Part shown: positions 35,270 to 43,705 of the stretch, piece by piece | Position numbering within the stretch: position 1 is the first letter of the stretch | Layout of the letters: each line of letters opens with the position of its first letter | Source: Pseudomonadota bacterium | GTDB taxonomy: Bacteria; Pseudomonadota; Gammaproteobacteria; Acidiferrobacterales; UBA6901 | Assembly: GCA_021783175.1 (NCBI GenBank) | Contig: JAJXUF010000009.1 | Span: forward strand, 3,115 to 67,114 | Direction of reading: 5' to 3' | Length of the DNA: 64,000 bases | Position numbers and translations under genes: made by a program | Notes under the pieces: model-generated | Told to the model about the DNA's origin: nothing | Databases searched by the model: none | Seen by the model: only the letters and a program-made list of their open reading frames with translations

Positions 35270-35578
35270 CTAGTACATCTCGCCGGATTGCGTGCTTCGG
35301 ATCTGCTCCAACCTGTCGCAGAGCGCCCCTACCGTAAAATATTCGCTCACGTCGGCTTCGCCCTGGTTGACGGCAAAAATCCATTCGTCGACAGGAATCT
35401 TGATCGATAACTTCCGCTCCAGGAGGCACACCAGATCCAGGACGTCCAGGCTGTCAATCGACAGATCCACAAAGATATTGGCCTCCCTGATGATTGCCGA
35501 CTGGTCGATGGCGAATTCTTCCACGAGCGCATGGCGCACGATCTCGAATGCACTCTCCGTCGATGCTATGTCGTCCAT
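35270..35578 (-). CDS. acyl carrier protein
   Basis: A 102-residue acidic protein with the phosphopantetheine site LSIDSLDVLDL (Ser43) and a second helix rich in Asp/Glu. This is slightly longer than the usual 75-90 residues, with a ~10-residue tail. It lies just upstream of the Cys-less partner and the active KS, making a minimal ACP/CLF/KS set. A dedicated phosphopantetheinyl transferase is not seen in the window. The carrier could also load the acyl chain onto a phosphonate or amine acceptor. Confidence 0.92.
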   Translation of the reverse strand: MDDIASTESAFEIVRHALVEEFAIDQSAIIREANIFVDLSIDSLDVLDLVCLLERKLSIKIPVDEWIFAVNQGEADVSEYFTVGALCDRLEQIRSTQSGEMY

Positions 35579-35587
35579 CTTTTCCCC

Positions 35588-36187
35588 TTATAGCTCTTTG
35601 AGCAAGTCAGTGAGAAACTGCGAATTCAAATTGGTCGCCGTACAGAGCGCCGTCCAACGCTGAAGAATTCGCAGCACGTACGCTGCGCCCGTATTTCCAC
35701 CCGCCTCCTCAATCTTGCCTGGCGTCCCTTCCAGCAGGTCATGCAGGAAGGCGGTGATGTTTTCCACTTCGACCTCCAACATTCTCTTGCTACCGGAACC
35801 ATAGAACACGTCAATCAATTCGGAGCCCGACGTCCCGCTCAAACCCGCCAACCCCGACTCCAATGTCAACGCCAAGTGGTGTATCGGTTGCGTATGGTTG
35901 GAGCCACTGAGCAACTCGTCGAGACTGTAAAGTCGCTCAAGGATCCGACCCTTTAGCGAAGACAGGTAATCCTGTCGGCCGTCTACACCACGGACATCTT
36001 CTGCCAAGGCCTGAACGTCTGTGACGAGCCTCCAATAGCCCTCCATCAGCGACTGGAGAGCGCGGGGCGAATATTCCGCCAGCCCGGAGCGCAGCCTGGA
36101 CATCATTCCCCGCTGGCCATTCCCGGATTCATCCAGTCCGGTTCCAGTCGATTGGGATTCCGGGTGCCGCAATTCGGTATTTTTCAT
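35588..36187 (-). CDS. hypothetical protein of the ketosynthase block
   Basis: A 199-residue, mostly helical, soluble protein with no recognised domain. Segments such as SPRALQSLMEGYWRLVTDVQ and AAYVLRILQRWTALCTATNL suggest a helical bundle. Its ATG overlaps the stop of the nucleotidyltransferase-fold gene (36184-36187) and it ends nine bases before the ACP start, so it is an integral part of the operon. It could be an ACP-interacting or regulatory subunit; nothing in the sequence shows which. Confidence 0.7.
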   Translation of the reverse strand: MKNTELRHPESQSTGTGLDESGNGQRGMMSRLRSGLAEYSPRALQSLMEGYWRLVTDVQALAEDVRGVDGRQDYLSSLKGRILERLYSLDELLSGSNHTQPIHHLALTLESGLAGLSGTSGSELIDVFYGSGSKRMLEVEVENITAFLHDLLEGTPGKIEEAGGNTGAAYVLRILQRWTALCTATNLNSQFLTDLLKEL

Positions 36188-37296
36188 CGACCATCTCCCG
36201 CGCCCGACGTCTGAACCAGGGGCTCTTCGAGCAAGAAATCGATGCAGCGGGCCCGGCTCAAAGACAGCAATGCGCGCGCTGAGCGACGATCGACCGTCAG
36301 CAGTTCGGACACTCGAATCGAGAACAATTCCTCGTGGGGTCTCCCGGTGACGATCACCATCCCTCCTCCCGGGACCAGCGCGACTTCCGATTCCCCCACA
36401 AAGGGGCGAATCACGAGATTGGGTGCCACTTTTACGGGCCGATCATCGTCAACCAGCGCCATTGAAAAATGGCCTAGCACCCGACCATAAACATCTATCA
36501 GTTGGCCGGCGACTGAATCCTTCGACCCTGCAATCAGCTTGTCGTGAACCCCATCGGCCAATGCCGTCACCGAGTCGACGAGCAGCCGACTGGCCAGGGG
36601 CAGACTGGAGTCTTTGAATTGGGCCCAGCGCTGCTGGACCCATTTCAGATTCGAATGGATCCACCCGTGCGCGGCCATGATCAGGTCCATGAGATTTCGG
36701 ACGGCGACCAACGCATACCCGTACCTTCCACGCTCTTCTCCGGCCCGGTCTGCGATCACACCGAGAATCACGGCGCGCCGGAATTGATCAAAGGCGATCG
36801 AAAACCACGCCTCCGACAGATCGGGCAAGTGATGGGAATAGGGTGCCCCGGACATAAACGAGAAGCCATTCACGCAGCGCTCCAGGTCCACCCAGGTCAT
36901 GCGGGTCGTGGCCAACATCTCCTTTTGACAACTGGCCAGCTCGGTGGGCCGTTTGCGTCCCATTTCTTTCAAACAAGTGAGAGCAGCGTCCACCTCGCCG
37001 GTGGTATAGGCCTTCACTCCAAGCCGTCGGTCTTTCAGAAACATCATCGTGGACATCCCCACGGGCCGGGCGCCATCTTCCAGCACCGCAATCAGGTCGA
37101 TATCGCTAGTTGACCCGAAAAGCCCGCTCGCCACCGTACTGACAAACAGGATGTCCACGATCTGCGCGAACTGCTTTCGCACCGTATCGTGAAAGTCGTC
37201 TGCCGTGCTGCTCATCTGTGCCAACAGGGACTCCACGTTGGCCCGTGCCCGGCTTTCGATGCCGGATGCGAATCGCCCTGCCTGCTCAGTGAACAT
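36184..37296 (-). CDS. nucleotidyltransferase-fold protein
   Basis: A 370-residue protein whose N-terminal third has VASGLFGSTSDIDLIAVLED, the GS-x(n)-D-x-D motif of the polymerase-beta nucleotidyltransferase fold with both metal-binding aspartates. The rest is helical and may bind the acceptor. It overlaps the reductase gene upstream and the unknown gene downstream by a few bases. Enzymes of this fold add nucleotides to antibiotics, proteins or tRNA. In this locus it could adenylylate or nucleotidylate an intermediate; the CYTH protein may act on the released polyphosphate. Both suggestions are inference. Confidence 0.75.
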   Translation of the reverse strand: MFTEQAGRFASGIESRARANVESLLAQMSSTADDFHDTVRKQFAQIVDILFVSTVASGLFGSTSDIDLIAVLEDGARPVGMSTMMFLKDRRLGVKAYTTGEVDAALTCLKEMGRKRPTELASCQKEMLATTRMTWVDLERCVNGFSFMSGAPYSHHLPDLSEAWFSIAFDQFRRAVILGVIADRAGEERGRYGYALVAVRNLMDLIMAAHGWIHSNLKWVQQRWAQFKDSSLPLASRLLVDSVTALADGVHDKLIAGSKDSVAGQLIDVYGRVLGHFSMALVDDDRPVKVAPNLVIRPFVGESEVALVPGGGMVIVTGRPHEELFSIRVSELLTVDRRSARALLSLSRARCIDFLLEEPLVQTSGAGDGR

Positions 37297-38422
37297 TCGC
37301 CCCCCTTACCGGCTCTTCTTTCCATCGCATCCAGCTGATCTCGCGCGTCTTCTGCAGGCGGGCCGCATTTTTCGCTATCCAATAGTCAACGACGCGCGGC
37401 AAATACTCGGGCGGATCCGGCGCCGGTTGCTGGGTATTGACGGGATGAATCACCCTCCCGCTCTCCCCGTGCCGAATATAGCCGTCCATAATCGACGAAA
37501 TCCGCCTGATATTCTCGAAGTGATGATCAATCGACCACGTCTTTGCCGCATTCATGAGAAAATCATATTGGCGGCGAGTGATCACGGAGATTACCGGGTT
37601 CTTTGGCCTGCCCGCCTGCAAAAGAAACTCATTGGCCCGCTCGACGGCGATGTTGACAACATCCTTGATCGAGATCGCCTTCTCGCCGGCCGCCACGGTC
37701 ACCTGCAGCGGTGCCGTCCGATCCATCATTGTCTCTATAGCTGCGAACAACTCGGTTCCCAGCCAGTCGAGCGGTACCACGTCAATCAGATGGTCGTCGT
37801 CAGCGATCACGCACGGCGTCTCTGCCAGCGCAATCAGCCGGATCAGGGGATATAGGCCGTTAAATCGGGCAATCTGGCCGGTGGTGGAACTTCCCACGAC
37901 CAGGCTCGCCCTGACGATGCACGTGTGCAGCCGGCCCTCGTACTGCTGCAGCAACAACCGTTCCGCCTCGGCTTTACTCGCCTCGTACGCATTGCGATGT
38001 GCCCCATTTTCGAAGTCGGCATATGCCGTCGAAAGCATCACGAACTTGGGTATCCCCCGACTCAGCCGGATTGCGGCGTTCGCCAACCGGACCGTCCCTT
38101 GGATATTGAGGGGGTCGATCACGTTGTGCGTCTTGGTCCAGGAAACGTCTGCGGCGCAATGAATTGCCAGGCACCGTTCACCGGCTTCCACTCCGGAAAT
38201 CGCCTGTTCCAGCTTTCCTAGCTGGGTCAGATCCGCAATGATTGGTATGACTCGTCCGCCCGCCTCCGGCACCACGTCTCGCACCAGCTTCTCGGCGGAA
38301 TTTTCCGTACGAAACACACATACAACCCGCTTGTCAGGCCACTTTTTCAGGATTTGCCGTAGCAAATACGACCCCACGGCGCCGCTCGCTCCCGATACAA
38401 GGAGAAGGTCGATGTCATTCAC
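37286..38422 (-). CDS. NAD(P)-dependent acyl/thioester reductase-like SDR
   Basis: A 378-residue extended SDR: GASGAVGSYLLRQIL at residues 10-24 binds the dinucleotide, IHCAADVSW is the second nucleotide motif, and STAYADF...NAYEASKAEAE gives the catalytic Tyr and Lys. RPS-like (VRASLVVGSS) and IDVVPLDWLG motifs match the male-sterility/thioester reductase branch, which releases ACP- or CoA-bound acyl chains as aldehydes or alcohols. It overlaps the cyclase-like gene by eight bases and the nucleotidyltransferase by eleven. A reductive release of the KS product is likely. Confidence 0.85.
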   Translation of the reverse strand: MNDIDLLLVSGASGAVGSYLLRQILKKWPDKRVVCVFRTENSAEKLVRDVVPEAGGRVIPIIADLTQLGKLEQAISGVEAGERCLAIHCAADVSWTKTHNVIDPLNIQGTVRLANAAIRLSRGIPKFVMLSTAYADFENGAHRNAYEASKAEAERLLLQQYEGRLHTCIVRASLVVGSSTTGQIARFNGLYPLIRLIALAETPCVIADDDHLIDVVPLDWLGTELFAAIETMMDRTAPLQVTVAAGEKAISIKDVVNIAVERANEFLLQAGRPKNPVISVITRRQYDFLMNAAKTWSIDHHFENIRRISSIMDGYIRHGESGRVIHPVNTQQPAPDPPEYLPRVVDYWIAKNAARLQKTREISWMRWKEEPVRGANVH

Positions 38423-38867
38423 GGTTGCACCTTTCCTCCACCCTCTTGGTGATGGCCTGGAGCATTTGTTCGCAATTGGTGCGGACGGCCTGTTCTGCGA
38501 GTGGTGTGATCAACTCCGCTAATGCCGGCACCCCAACGTCGAATTCGATGTCGAACGTCGCGACGACTGCAGCGCCGTCGCGGCTGATCGACGTCTTGCC
38601 TCGCCAGGCAGCGAGGTCGCCGTCCAGTTGCTCGAAGCCGACTTCATACCGATCATCGTCGATCTGTGCGCGCTCCGTCCAACGCAACCGGTTGCCATTG
38701 AACAGTACCGTCCAGGTGCTGTCGCGCACGCCTTGGTCGTCATGGAGCACCTCGACCTCAACGACATGTTCCATGAAATCCGGATATCGCTCGATGGCTT
38801 TGATGATGTCCCAGACGATCTTTTCGTCTACCGATGCAATCTGACACGACGTTATCACTCTAGACAT
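38415..38867 (-). CDS. START/SRPBCC-fold polyketide cyclase-like protein
   Basis: A 150-residue protein from ATG 38867. DEKIVWDIIKAIERYPDFME is the N-terminal helix/strand pair of the polyketide cyclase/dehydrase family, and the alternating strands (VEVEVLHDD, STWTVLFNG, LRWTERAQI) form the cavity wall. The final helix is the usual long C-terminal one. In type II PKS, such proteins fold the poly-beta-keto chain; relatives are coenzyme Q-binding proteins. With KS, CLF-like and ACP in the same operon, a cyclase or chain-holding role is reasonable. Confidence 0.8.
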   Translation of the reverse strand: MSRVITSCQIASVDEKIVWDIIKAIERYPDFMEHVVEVEVLHDDQGVRDSTWTVLFNGNRLRWTERAQIDDDRYEVGFEQLDGDLAAWRGKTSISRDGAAVVATFDIEFDVGVPALAELITPLAEQAVRTNCEQMLQAITKRVEERCNRE

Positions 38868-39371
38868 GTTCCGCTCCCGTCTACCGATCGATATTGACTG
38901 GCGTCGCCGCGACGCCTTCTCACCAATTTTTTCCGCGGCACACCATCTGCTTTGTGCTCGGTACCCAATCCGGGTGGCATGGAAATGCCACGCCTGCACG
39001 CTCCTGGTTCCGGACTCATCGGCGCGTTGACCAATCCGTCCGGCATACGCTTGTGGTGCTTGGCCGACAAGCATTCGCGCGCCCTCGATATCGTTGCCAT
39101 GGACGCCGCGAAAATTCCGCCTCATCGCCGCACTTGTTTCGTCCGGTTCAGATAACCGCCAATCACCTCGTGACAGGGACCCAACACATTCGAATACGAC
39201 GGAGTAATCCTTTTGGCCTCCCCAACAGCGCGCAAACATCCTTCCGTTCCGCACCGATACCCGGCACAGACGCCGTGGCACCGGGACGGGATCGAGGTGG
39301 CCGACGGTCAGTCCTGCGCATTACCCGCCTGGACCTCGTTGCTCAAGGTGCATGAGGCGCTTGACCTTCCA
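38868..39371. other. about 500 bp without a gene within the ketosynthase block
   Basis: Frames here have no good start or family resemblance. The gap separates the alpha/beta hydrolase from the rest of the operon, so an internal promoter or a decayed gene may be present. No terminator-like hairpin with a T-run was seen. Confidence 0.35.
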
Positions 39372-40388
39372 CTAAAAGACCTGCTCTCGACCGTTGCCGG
39401 CCGGTTCACCCATCTTCAGAGACGCGCGCAGGAACGCGATTTGATCCCGTACCACCTCTTCAAATTGCCGACCGCGATAGACATCAAAATGGCCCGCCGG
39501 GTATCTCAGTACGGTCGCCGCACTCATCTTTCGTGCCGCCCTCAGTGGCCCTTGTGGCGGTGTAATGGCGTCGTTGTCTGCAATGCACAGCAGCACTGGG
39601 CATTTGGCCTTGCGCGCGAGCCGGATCGGACGGTACACACAGGAATACAGCATGGCGGAAGCCGGTATGGCATTGGTCCAGGGCACGCCGTTGACCATCG
39701 CCATATACCCCGGCTCGGAGTCCGGTGTGGTCATGGCGGCGAGTGAGCCGGGCGGACCGACGACACGGATCCAGACACGTTTGCCGCCAATGGCTGTCCG
39801 GAGCAGGTCGGCCACGGCTGCCACTCCCAAACGGAAGGCTTGCCGGTACCCCATCGCCCGCATGCACAACAATCCATCCATGAAGGGAACCTGGGCAATG
39901 ACTGCCGCAATGCTCGATTCAGATGCTGCCAGGCTGATGGCGTGCCCTCCGGCAAATGAGGTTCCCCAGATCGCAATCCGCTCAGGATCAACGCCATCGA
40001 GTTGCGTCACGTATTTCAATACTTCCCGCCAATCTTTCAGCTGCTCGGCAATCGAGATCAAACCGCGCGGCTCGCCGGAGCTGTCACCAAAATGGCGATA
40101 ATCAAACGCGACCGCTGTGATCCCCGCTTGAGAAAACCTCTGTGCAAATGCGTCCAGGCCGGCTCTCCGCACTGCCGCGAAACCGTGCCCAAGGATTACG
40201 CACGGGCCAGCCCCGTTATGTGACTGCGGCCTATATATCCATGCTGCCACGGTCTCACCATCAACCCGCAGCCGATGTTCTTCACGTATCACAGACTCAC
40301 TGCACATTTCCGTACCGCCGGAACCCACCGGGCTTTCCAAGCCATAGGGCTTCCGATCCTGATCGTCTGCACTGACCGCTCGTGACAC
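39372..40388 (-). CDS. alpha/beta hydrolase (acyl-/peptidase S15-like)
   Basis: A 338-residue hydrolase from GTG 40388, with GGGAGG nine bases upstream; ATG 40307 is an alternative. The nucleophile is in IWGTSFAGGHA, the acid in CIADNDAITPP and the His in YPAGHFDVY. ILGHGFAAVRRAGLD provides the oxyanion region. Relatives include dienelactone-hydrolase-like and acyltransferase-like enzymes from PKS loci. It is the first gene after the 157-bp conserved element, and is separated from the next gene by ~500 bp. A thioesterase or product-releasing role is plausible. Confidence 0.85.
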   Translation of the reverse strand: MSRAVSADDQDRKPYGLESPVGSGGTEMCSESVIREEHRLRVDGETVAAWIYRPQSHNGAGPCVILGHGFAAVRRAGLDAFAQRFSQAGITAVAFDYRHFGDSSGEPRGLISIAEQLKDWREVLKYVTQLDGVDPERIAIWGTSFAGGHAISLAASESSIAAVIAQVPFMDGLLCMRAMGYRQAFRLGVAAVADLLRTAIGGKRVWIRVVGPPGSLAAMTTPDSEPGYMAMVNGVPWTNAIPASAMLYSCVYRPIRLARKAKCPVLLCIADNDAITPPQGPLRAARKMSAATVLRYPAGHFDVYRGRQFEEVVRDQIAFLRASLKMGEPAGNGREQVF

Positions 40389-40591
40389 TCGCGGATACCT
40401 CCCGCCTTGAATTAGCTGCTCTCGTCGGTAATCCGAGCCCGCATTGCGTACTGTTGCACGTGAACCCTGGATTGCCTTCGACCGGCCGCCACGAATCGGC
40501 GCCAGCCTTCAGCGGTGACCACGGGATCGGGGGGTTCTCTAGAGCCTGCACTGCGAGGCGCTCCCCGTAGAACACCCGATACCCCTTCCTG

Positions 40592-40748
40592 TCACGGATG
40601 GTGGAGACGAGATCCCACTGCGGTCGAAAATATAACGAACTTGGCCCGCTGTCTGGCATCGCCCGGAGGAATGATTGTGGATCGGCTGGAACTAATGCCT
40701 AGGTAGTAATCCGATTCGGCTTGCGACCAACATCGCGACTGACATCCG
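40592..40748 (-). promoter_or_regulatory. 157-bp conserved element, copy B (upstream of hydrolase/KS block)
   Basis: Partner of 31563-31719, ~89% identical without gaps. The identical core (TACCTAGGCATTAGTTCC on the minus strand) lies about 320 bp from the hydrolase start. Copy B ends about 20 bp from the stop of the LuxR-type regulator gene, so regulator and target site are adjacent. Neither copy encodes a conserved peptide: differences are spread without codon periodicity. Confidence 0.6.
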
Positions 40749-40768
40749 TCGAAAGACCTTCCGCTGGC

Positions 40769-41500
40769 TCAATCACGCCTGACGATGGTGCTGTGTTCCG
40801 AAACTTTCCATCCCCGCGCCTTGGTTACCGCCTCAAGGCGACTTCCTACATTCAACTTTCGGAAAATGTTGTATAGGTGCGTCTTGACCGTGAACAGGCT
40901 GATATTTAGGTGCTTCGCGATTGATTTGTTGTTCTCGCCATCGCATAGCAATGCCAGAACGGCCGCCTCCCGGTGGGTCAGCCCGCAGTCAAGGCTGGGT
41001 TGTTGCGCTTGGTGGTGCTCGAAATCGCGAACTCTGGCCATCAAAGCCGATGTAAAAATCCTCGGGAGCCAAAGCTGGCCTTCTAAGATTCCCGCTATAC
41101 CCACCATCAGCTTGTCGACCGAGATGCTTTCCAGAAACAACCCCACCAGCTTGGGGTGGCCCAACAGGTGGTCGACAAGGACATCGTTGGCGCTCACATT
41201 GAATAGTGCGACACCGTACCGGGCATTGATCGTGCTACCAAACAGGTTCGGAAGTGCCTCATGCGCCGCCCGGTCACCACAATCGACGAGCAACAATCCT
41301 TCCAATTTGCCGATGTCGTGAAGGGTGGGCCACACCTCGGTAATGTGAGTCGTCACTTCTGCGATGCGTATGGCCAACGCACGATTTTGCAAATTGACCA
41401 CCCCGACGATCCAGATCCGGGAAGCCTGGCCCGATTCATCAATACAAACCGACGTCCTGATCGGTTTCGCCACGTTCTTCTTCTTTTCCATTGAACTCAC
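40769..41500 (-). CDS. LuxR-family transcriptional regulator
   Basis: A 243-residue regulator. The C-terminal ~60 residues are a LuxR/NarL helix-turn-helix: LTHREAAVLALLCDGENNKS IAKHLNISLFTVKTHL and RKLNVGSR. The N-terminal ~140 residues resemble a degenerate receiver domain (VEFRVVGV-like strands; no clear phospho-Asp), similar to CsgD/VpsT-type regulators. Start GTG 41500 (GGAG five bases upstream) or ATG 41491. It sits directly beside element copy B and between the hydrolase block and ribB, so it is the best candidate for the pathway activator. Ligand or signal unknown. Confidence 0.85.
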   Translation of the reverse strand: MSSMEKKKNVAKPIRTSVCIDESGQASRIWIVGVVNLQNRALAIRIAEVTTHITEVWPTLHDIGKLEGLLLVDCGDRAAHEALPNLFGSTINARYGVALFNVSANDVLVDHLLGHPKLVGLFLESISVDKLMVGIAGILEGQLWLPRIFTSALMARVRDFEHHQAQQPSLDCGLTHREAAVLALLCDGENNKSIAKHLNISLFTVKTHLYNIFRKLNVGSRLEAVTKARGWKVSEHSTIVRRD

Positions 41501-42163
41501 GACTTCTCCCGACTACCGGCATCCTTGCAATGTAAAAAAAACATAATTGTCACAAATTTGCAAGGTCATCCGTTTGCGAATTATTTTTGGATAACCATAA
41601 ATGCGTTGCATTCTCGATTAGACTTTTGTCTTCAAATCGACAATGCGAACGTGGTTGCCCAGAGTGGGAAGGGTCAGTCCCGATCGGAAATTTGATTATG
41701 CGACACAGCAATAATCCGGCGCGCCAAGTCTCTCGACGCACCTTTTGATCCGGTACCCGCCCGTTGGTCGGCCATGGTCACACGTTCAGGATCAAATCGA
41801 TTTTGGGCGTGGGCAAATCATACTGATGGCACTAATCAATTGACCGGCACTTGGATCCAAGCCTGAGTGGTCACTACCTTCTGAGCATCTGGACCGGAGA
41901 CGCGGTGCCGCACCAATTTGGGTCGCGTTCCGGGACCGCGATGACGTGGAGTTCTGTGCCCCCCTCCTGGAATCTGCGCGCGCAAACTTGGCAGCGGTCT
42001 CCGGCGAAGTCGGCTCGAAAATTTGCACCCTGCCATTCTGGAATTGCGGACGCTGCAGCAGGGGTAATATTTCACGCCTTCCGTCAAACCGGACACGCGG
42101 TAACAGATGGCGCATCCGTCAGCGCGGCTTAGGGACGGCATTTGTCGTACCGTGACACGGCTT
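41501..42163. other. about 660 bp without a supported gene
   Basis: Upstream of the LuxR gene the sequence is AT-rich for ~200 bp (including a run of eight A around 41533), consistent with a regulated promoter region. From 41800 to 42120 several overlapping frames exist on the minus strand, but none has a family or a good start. I see no repeat or RNA gene. Confidence 0.35.
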
Positions 42164-42820
42164 TCACTCTTCGCCCACCGCACACGATAAGGCCTCGATG
42201 GAAATCACGGGAAGACCTTCCCGGGCCGCGTAGCGATAGACCTGCTCACCACGCAACATGGCTCCCTCATTGTCCATCAGTTCGCACAGTATGGCGGCCG
42301 GTCGTAGTCCCGCCAATTCGGCGAGAAGTACCGCGCCCTCCGTATGTCCGCGCCGACCCTTCAGTCGATCACAGTGGGCCCGCAACGGAAAGATATGCCC
42401 AGGCCGCACGAGATCTTCGGCATGGGCACCTTCCTGTACCGCTGCCAGCACTGTCGCCACACGGTCTGGGGCCGAAACTCCCGTGGTTATTCCATGTCGG
42501 GCATCAATGGAGATTGTAAACGGAGTTTGATGGCGGCTGGTATTGTCGAGAACCATGAGAGGAAGCTCCAAGGAATCCGCCACGCGATTGTCCAGGCAAA
42601 GGCAAACAATCCCGCTGCAATGGCGAATGAATTTCGTCATCCACGGGACATTCACCAGCTCGGCGGCCATGATCAGATCGGCCTCGTTCTCGCGGTCTTC
42701 GTCATCCAGCAATACCACGGGACGACCGGCACGAATGGCCTGGATGGCTGACTCGACAGAGTCTTCGTTGCGGCTTCGGATGTACGCCTTGTCGGCGTGC
42801 TTAAGAGAATCGAGTTGCAC
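42164..42820 (-). CDS. ribB: 3,4-dihydroxy-2-butanone 4-phosphate synthase
   Basis: A 218-residue RibB, close to the E. coli length, from GTG 42820 (GGAGG six bases upstream); a longer frame to 42901 would run into the riboswitch. Motifs: [12 protein letters not shown] (acidic metal site), [37 protein letters not shown] and [10 protein letters not shown]. There is no GTP cyclohydrolase II domain. It makes the four-carbon precursor of riboflavin from ribulose 5-phosphate. An FMN riboswitch directly upstream controls it. Lying between the cluster regulator and the secretion genes, it may be an extra copy that supports flavin-dependent steps, or a neighbour by chance. Confidence 0.93.
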   Translation of the reverse strand: MQLDSLKHADKAYIRSRNEDSVESAIQAIRAGRPVVLLDDEDRENEADLIMAAELVNVPWMTKFIRHCSGIVCLCLDNRVADSLELPLMVLDNTSRHQTPFTISIDARHGITTGVSAPDRVATVLAAVQEGAHAEDLVRPGHIFPLRAHCDRLKGRRGHTEGAVLLAELAGLRPAAILCELMDNEGAMLRGEQVYRYAAREGLPVISIEALSCAVGEE

Positions 42821-42920
42821 TTGTTTGCCTCCCAGTTTCGACAAAATTACCGATAGAGGTCGATTCAGGGTGCACAAGCGCCTTCGCCTGCGAGAAATCA
42901 CAGGCGAACAAGACCGTCGT

Positions 42921-43122
42921 CTTCTTTCATCCGGACTTTAACCGTCGGCTTCGGAATTTAACCGAATCTGCTGACCGTTGCCCTGGCGCACCTGAAAATT
43001 CGGAACGCCATGAATTCACACCGCCTGACAACGCGCTCGCGGGCTCGCGAATGGTCTCTCCCGAGATTCGGGACCAAGACGATCACTTACCGCCGGTCGG
43101 GAATTTCACCACACCCTGAAGA
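42921..43122 (-). promoter_or_regulatory. FMN riboswitch (RFN element) controlling ribB
   Basis: Minus-strand sequence from ~43122 contains CTTCAGGGTGTGGTGAAATT, then CCCGACCGGCGGTAAG, a variable arm, GCCCGCGAGCG, GTCAGCAGATTCGGT, AATTCCGAAGCCGACGGTTA and AGTCCGGATGAAAGAAGA. These are the conserved junction strands of the RFN element in the right order. It ends 100 bases before the ribB GTG. Binding of FMN is expected to reduce ribB expression; whether by attenuation or start-site blocking cannot be read directly. Confidence 0.93.
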
Positions 43123-43267
43123 CCAGAATATCGTACGATAGAAATGTATTTGCGTCCATGTTGGATTTGCGGATGACGTTCCCGCGCCTAAGCCACCCTG
43201 TAGTAGGCGAAATCCAATGTTACGCCGCCGCGGACAACTGGAACAAGTCATACTTCGTCAGAGGATT

Positions 43268-43705
43268 CTGACTCTTCCCTAATGCCGGCACGACGCGATG
43301 AGCGCATCCAAGGGACACCGCCTACGTGCCGTTTTCGGCACCCAGGAGTGATGACTTTCCACTGCAAGATGTGCATATAATGATGCTGGGCAGCATGGAA
43401 TGCGCCGCCCGGTACTCACACAGGGACGCGGCTACGAACAACAAGAATCCCAAGACGGCCAGATTCGTCCGGCTCGCCGGCAGGAGGGCGATGATTCGCC
43501 TCTCCGCCGTCGATCGCGGATTTCTTCAGGATCTGGCGCGACTTCAGCTCATCTCCTCCGACCTCGGCGACCGTCGTCACGTTGGTCAACCGAAGCGCGC
43601 CTCAGCGCGTTTGCTGTCGCGCCTCGACGCGACCGGACTGTTGACCGGTAAATCGCTCTACCAACATGGGGTTCGCCCCGCTCCGGATGTATCAGTTCGC
43701 CACGG
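43268..43705. repeat. ~438-bp direct repeat, copy 2 (partner at 15865-16296)
   Basis: Colinear with 15865-16296, same strand. This copy leads into the VirB2-like gene, so it is probably the original context: the promoter and first gene of the conjugation module. Confidence 0.8.

Noticed and set aside
41836..42183. Zinc-finger-like minus-strand frame with several Cys
   Set aside because: The Cys spacing does not form a regular zinc site in one frame, and competing frames are equally open.
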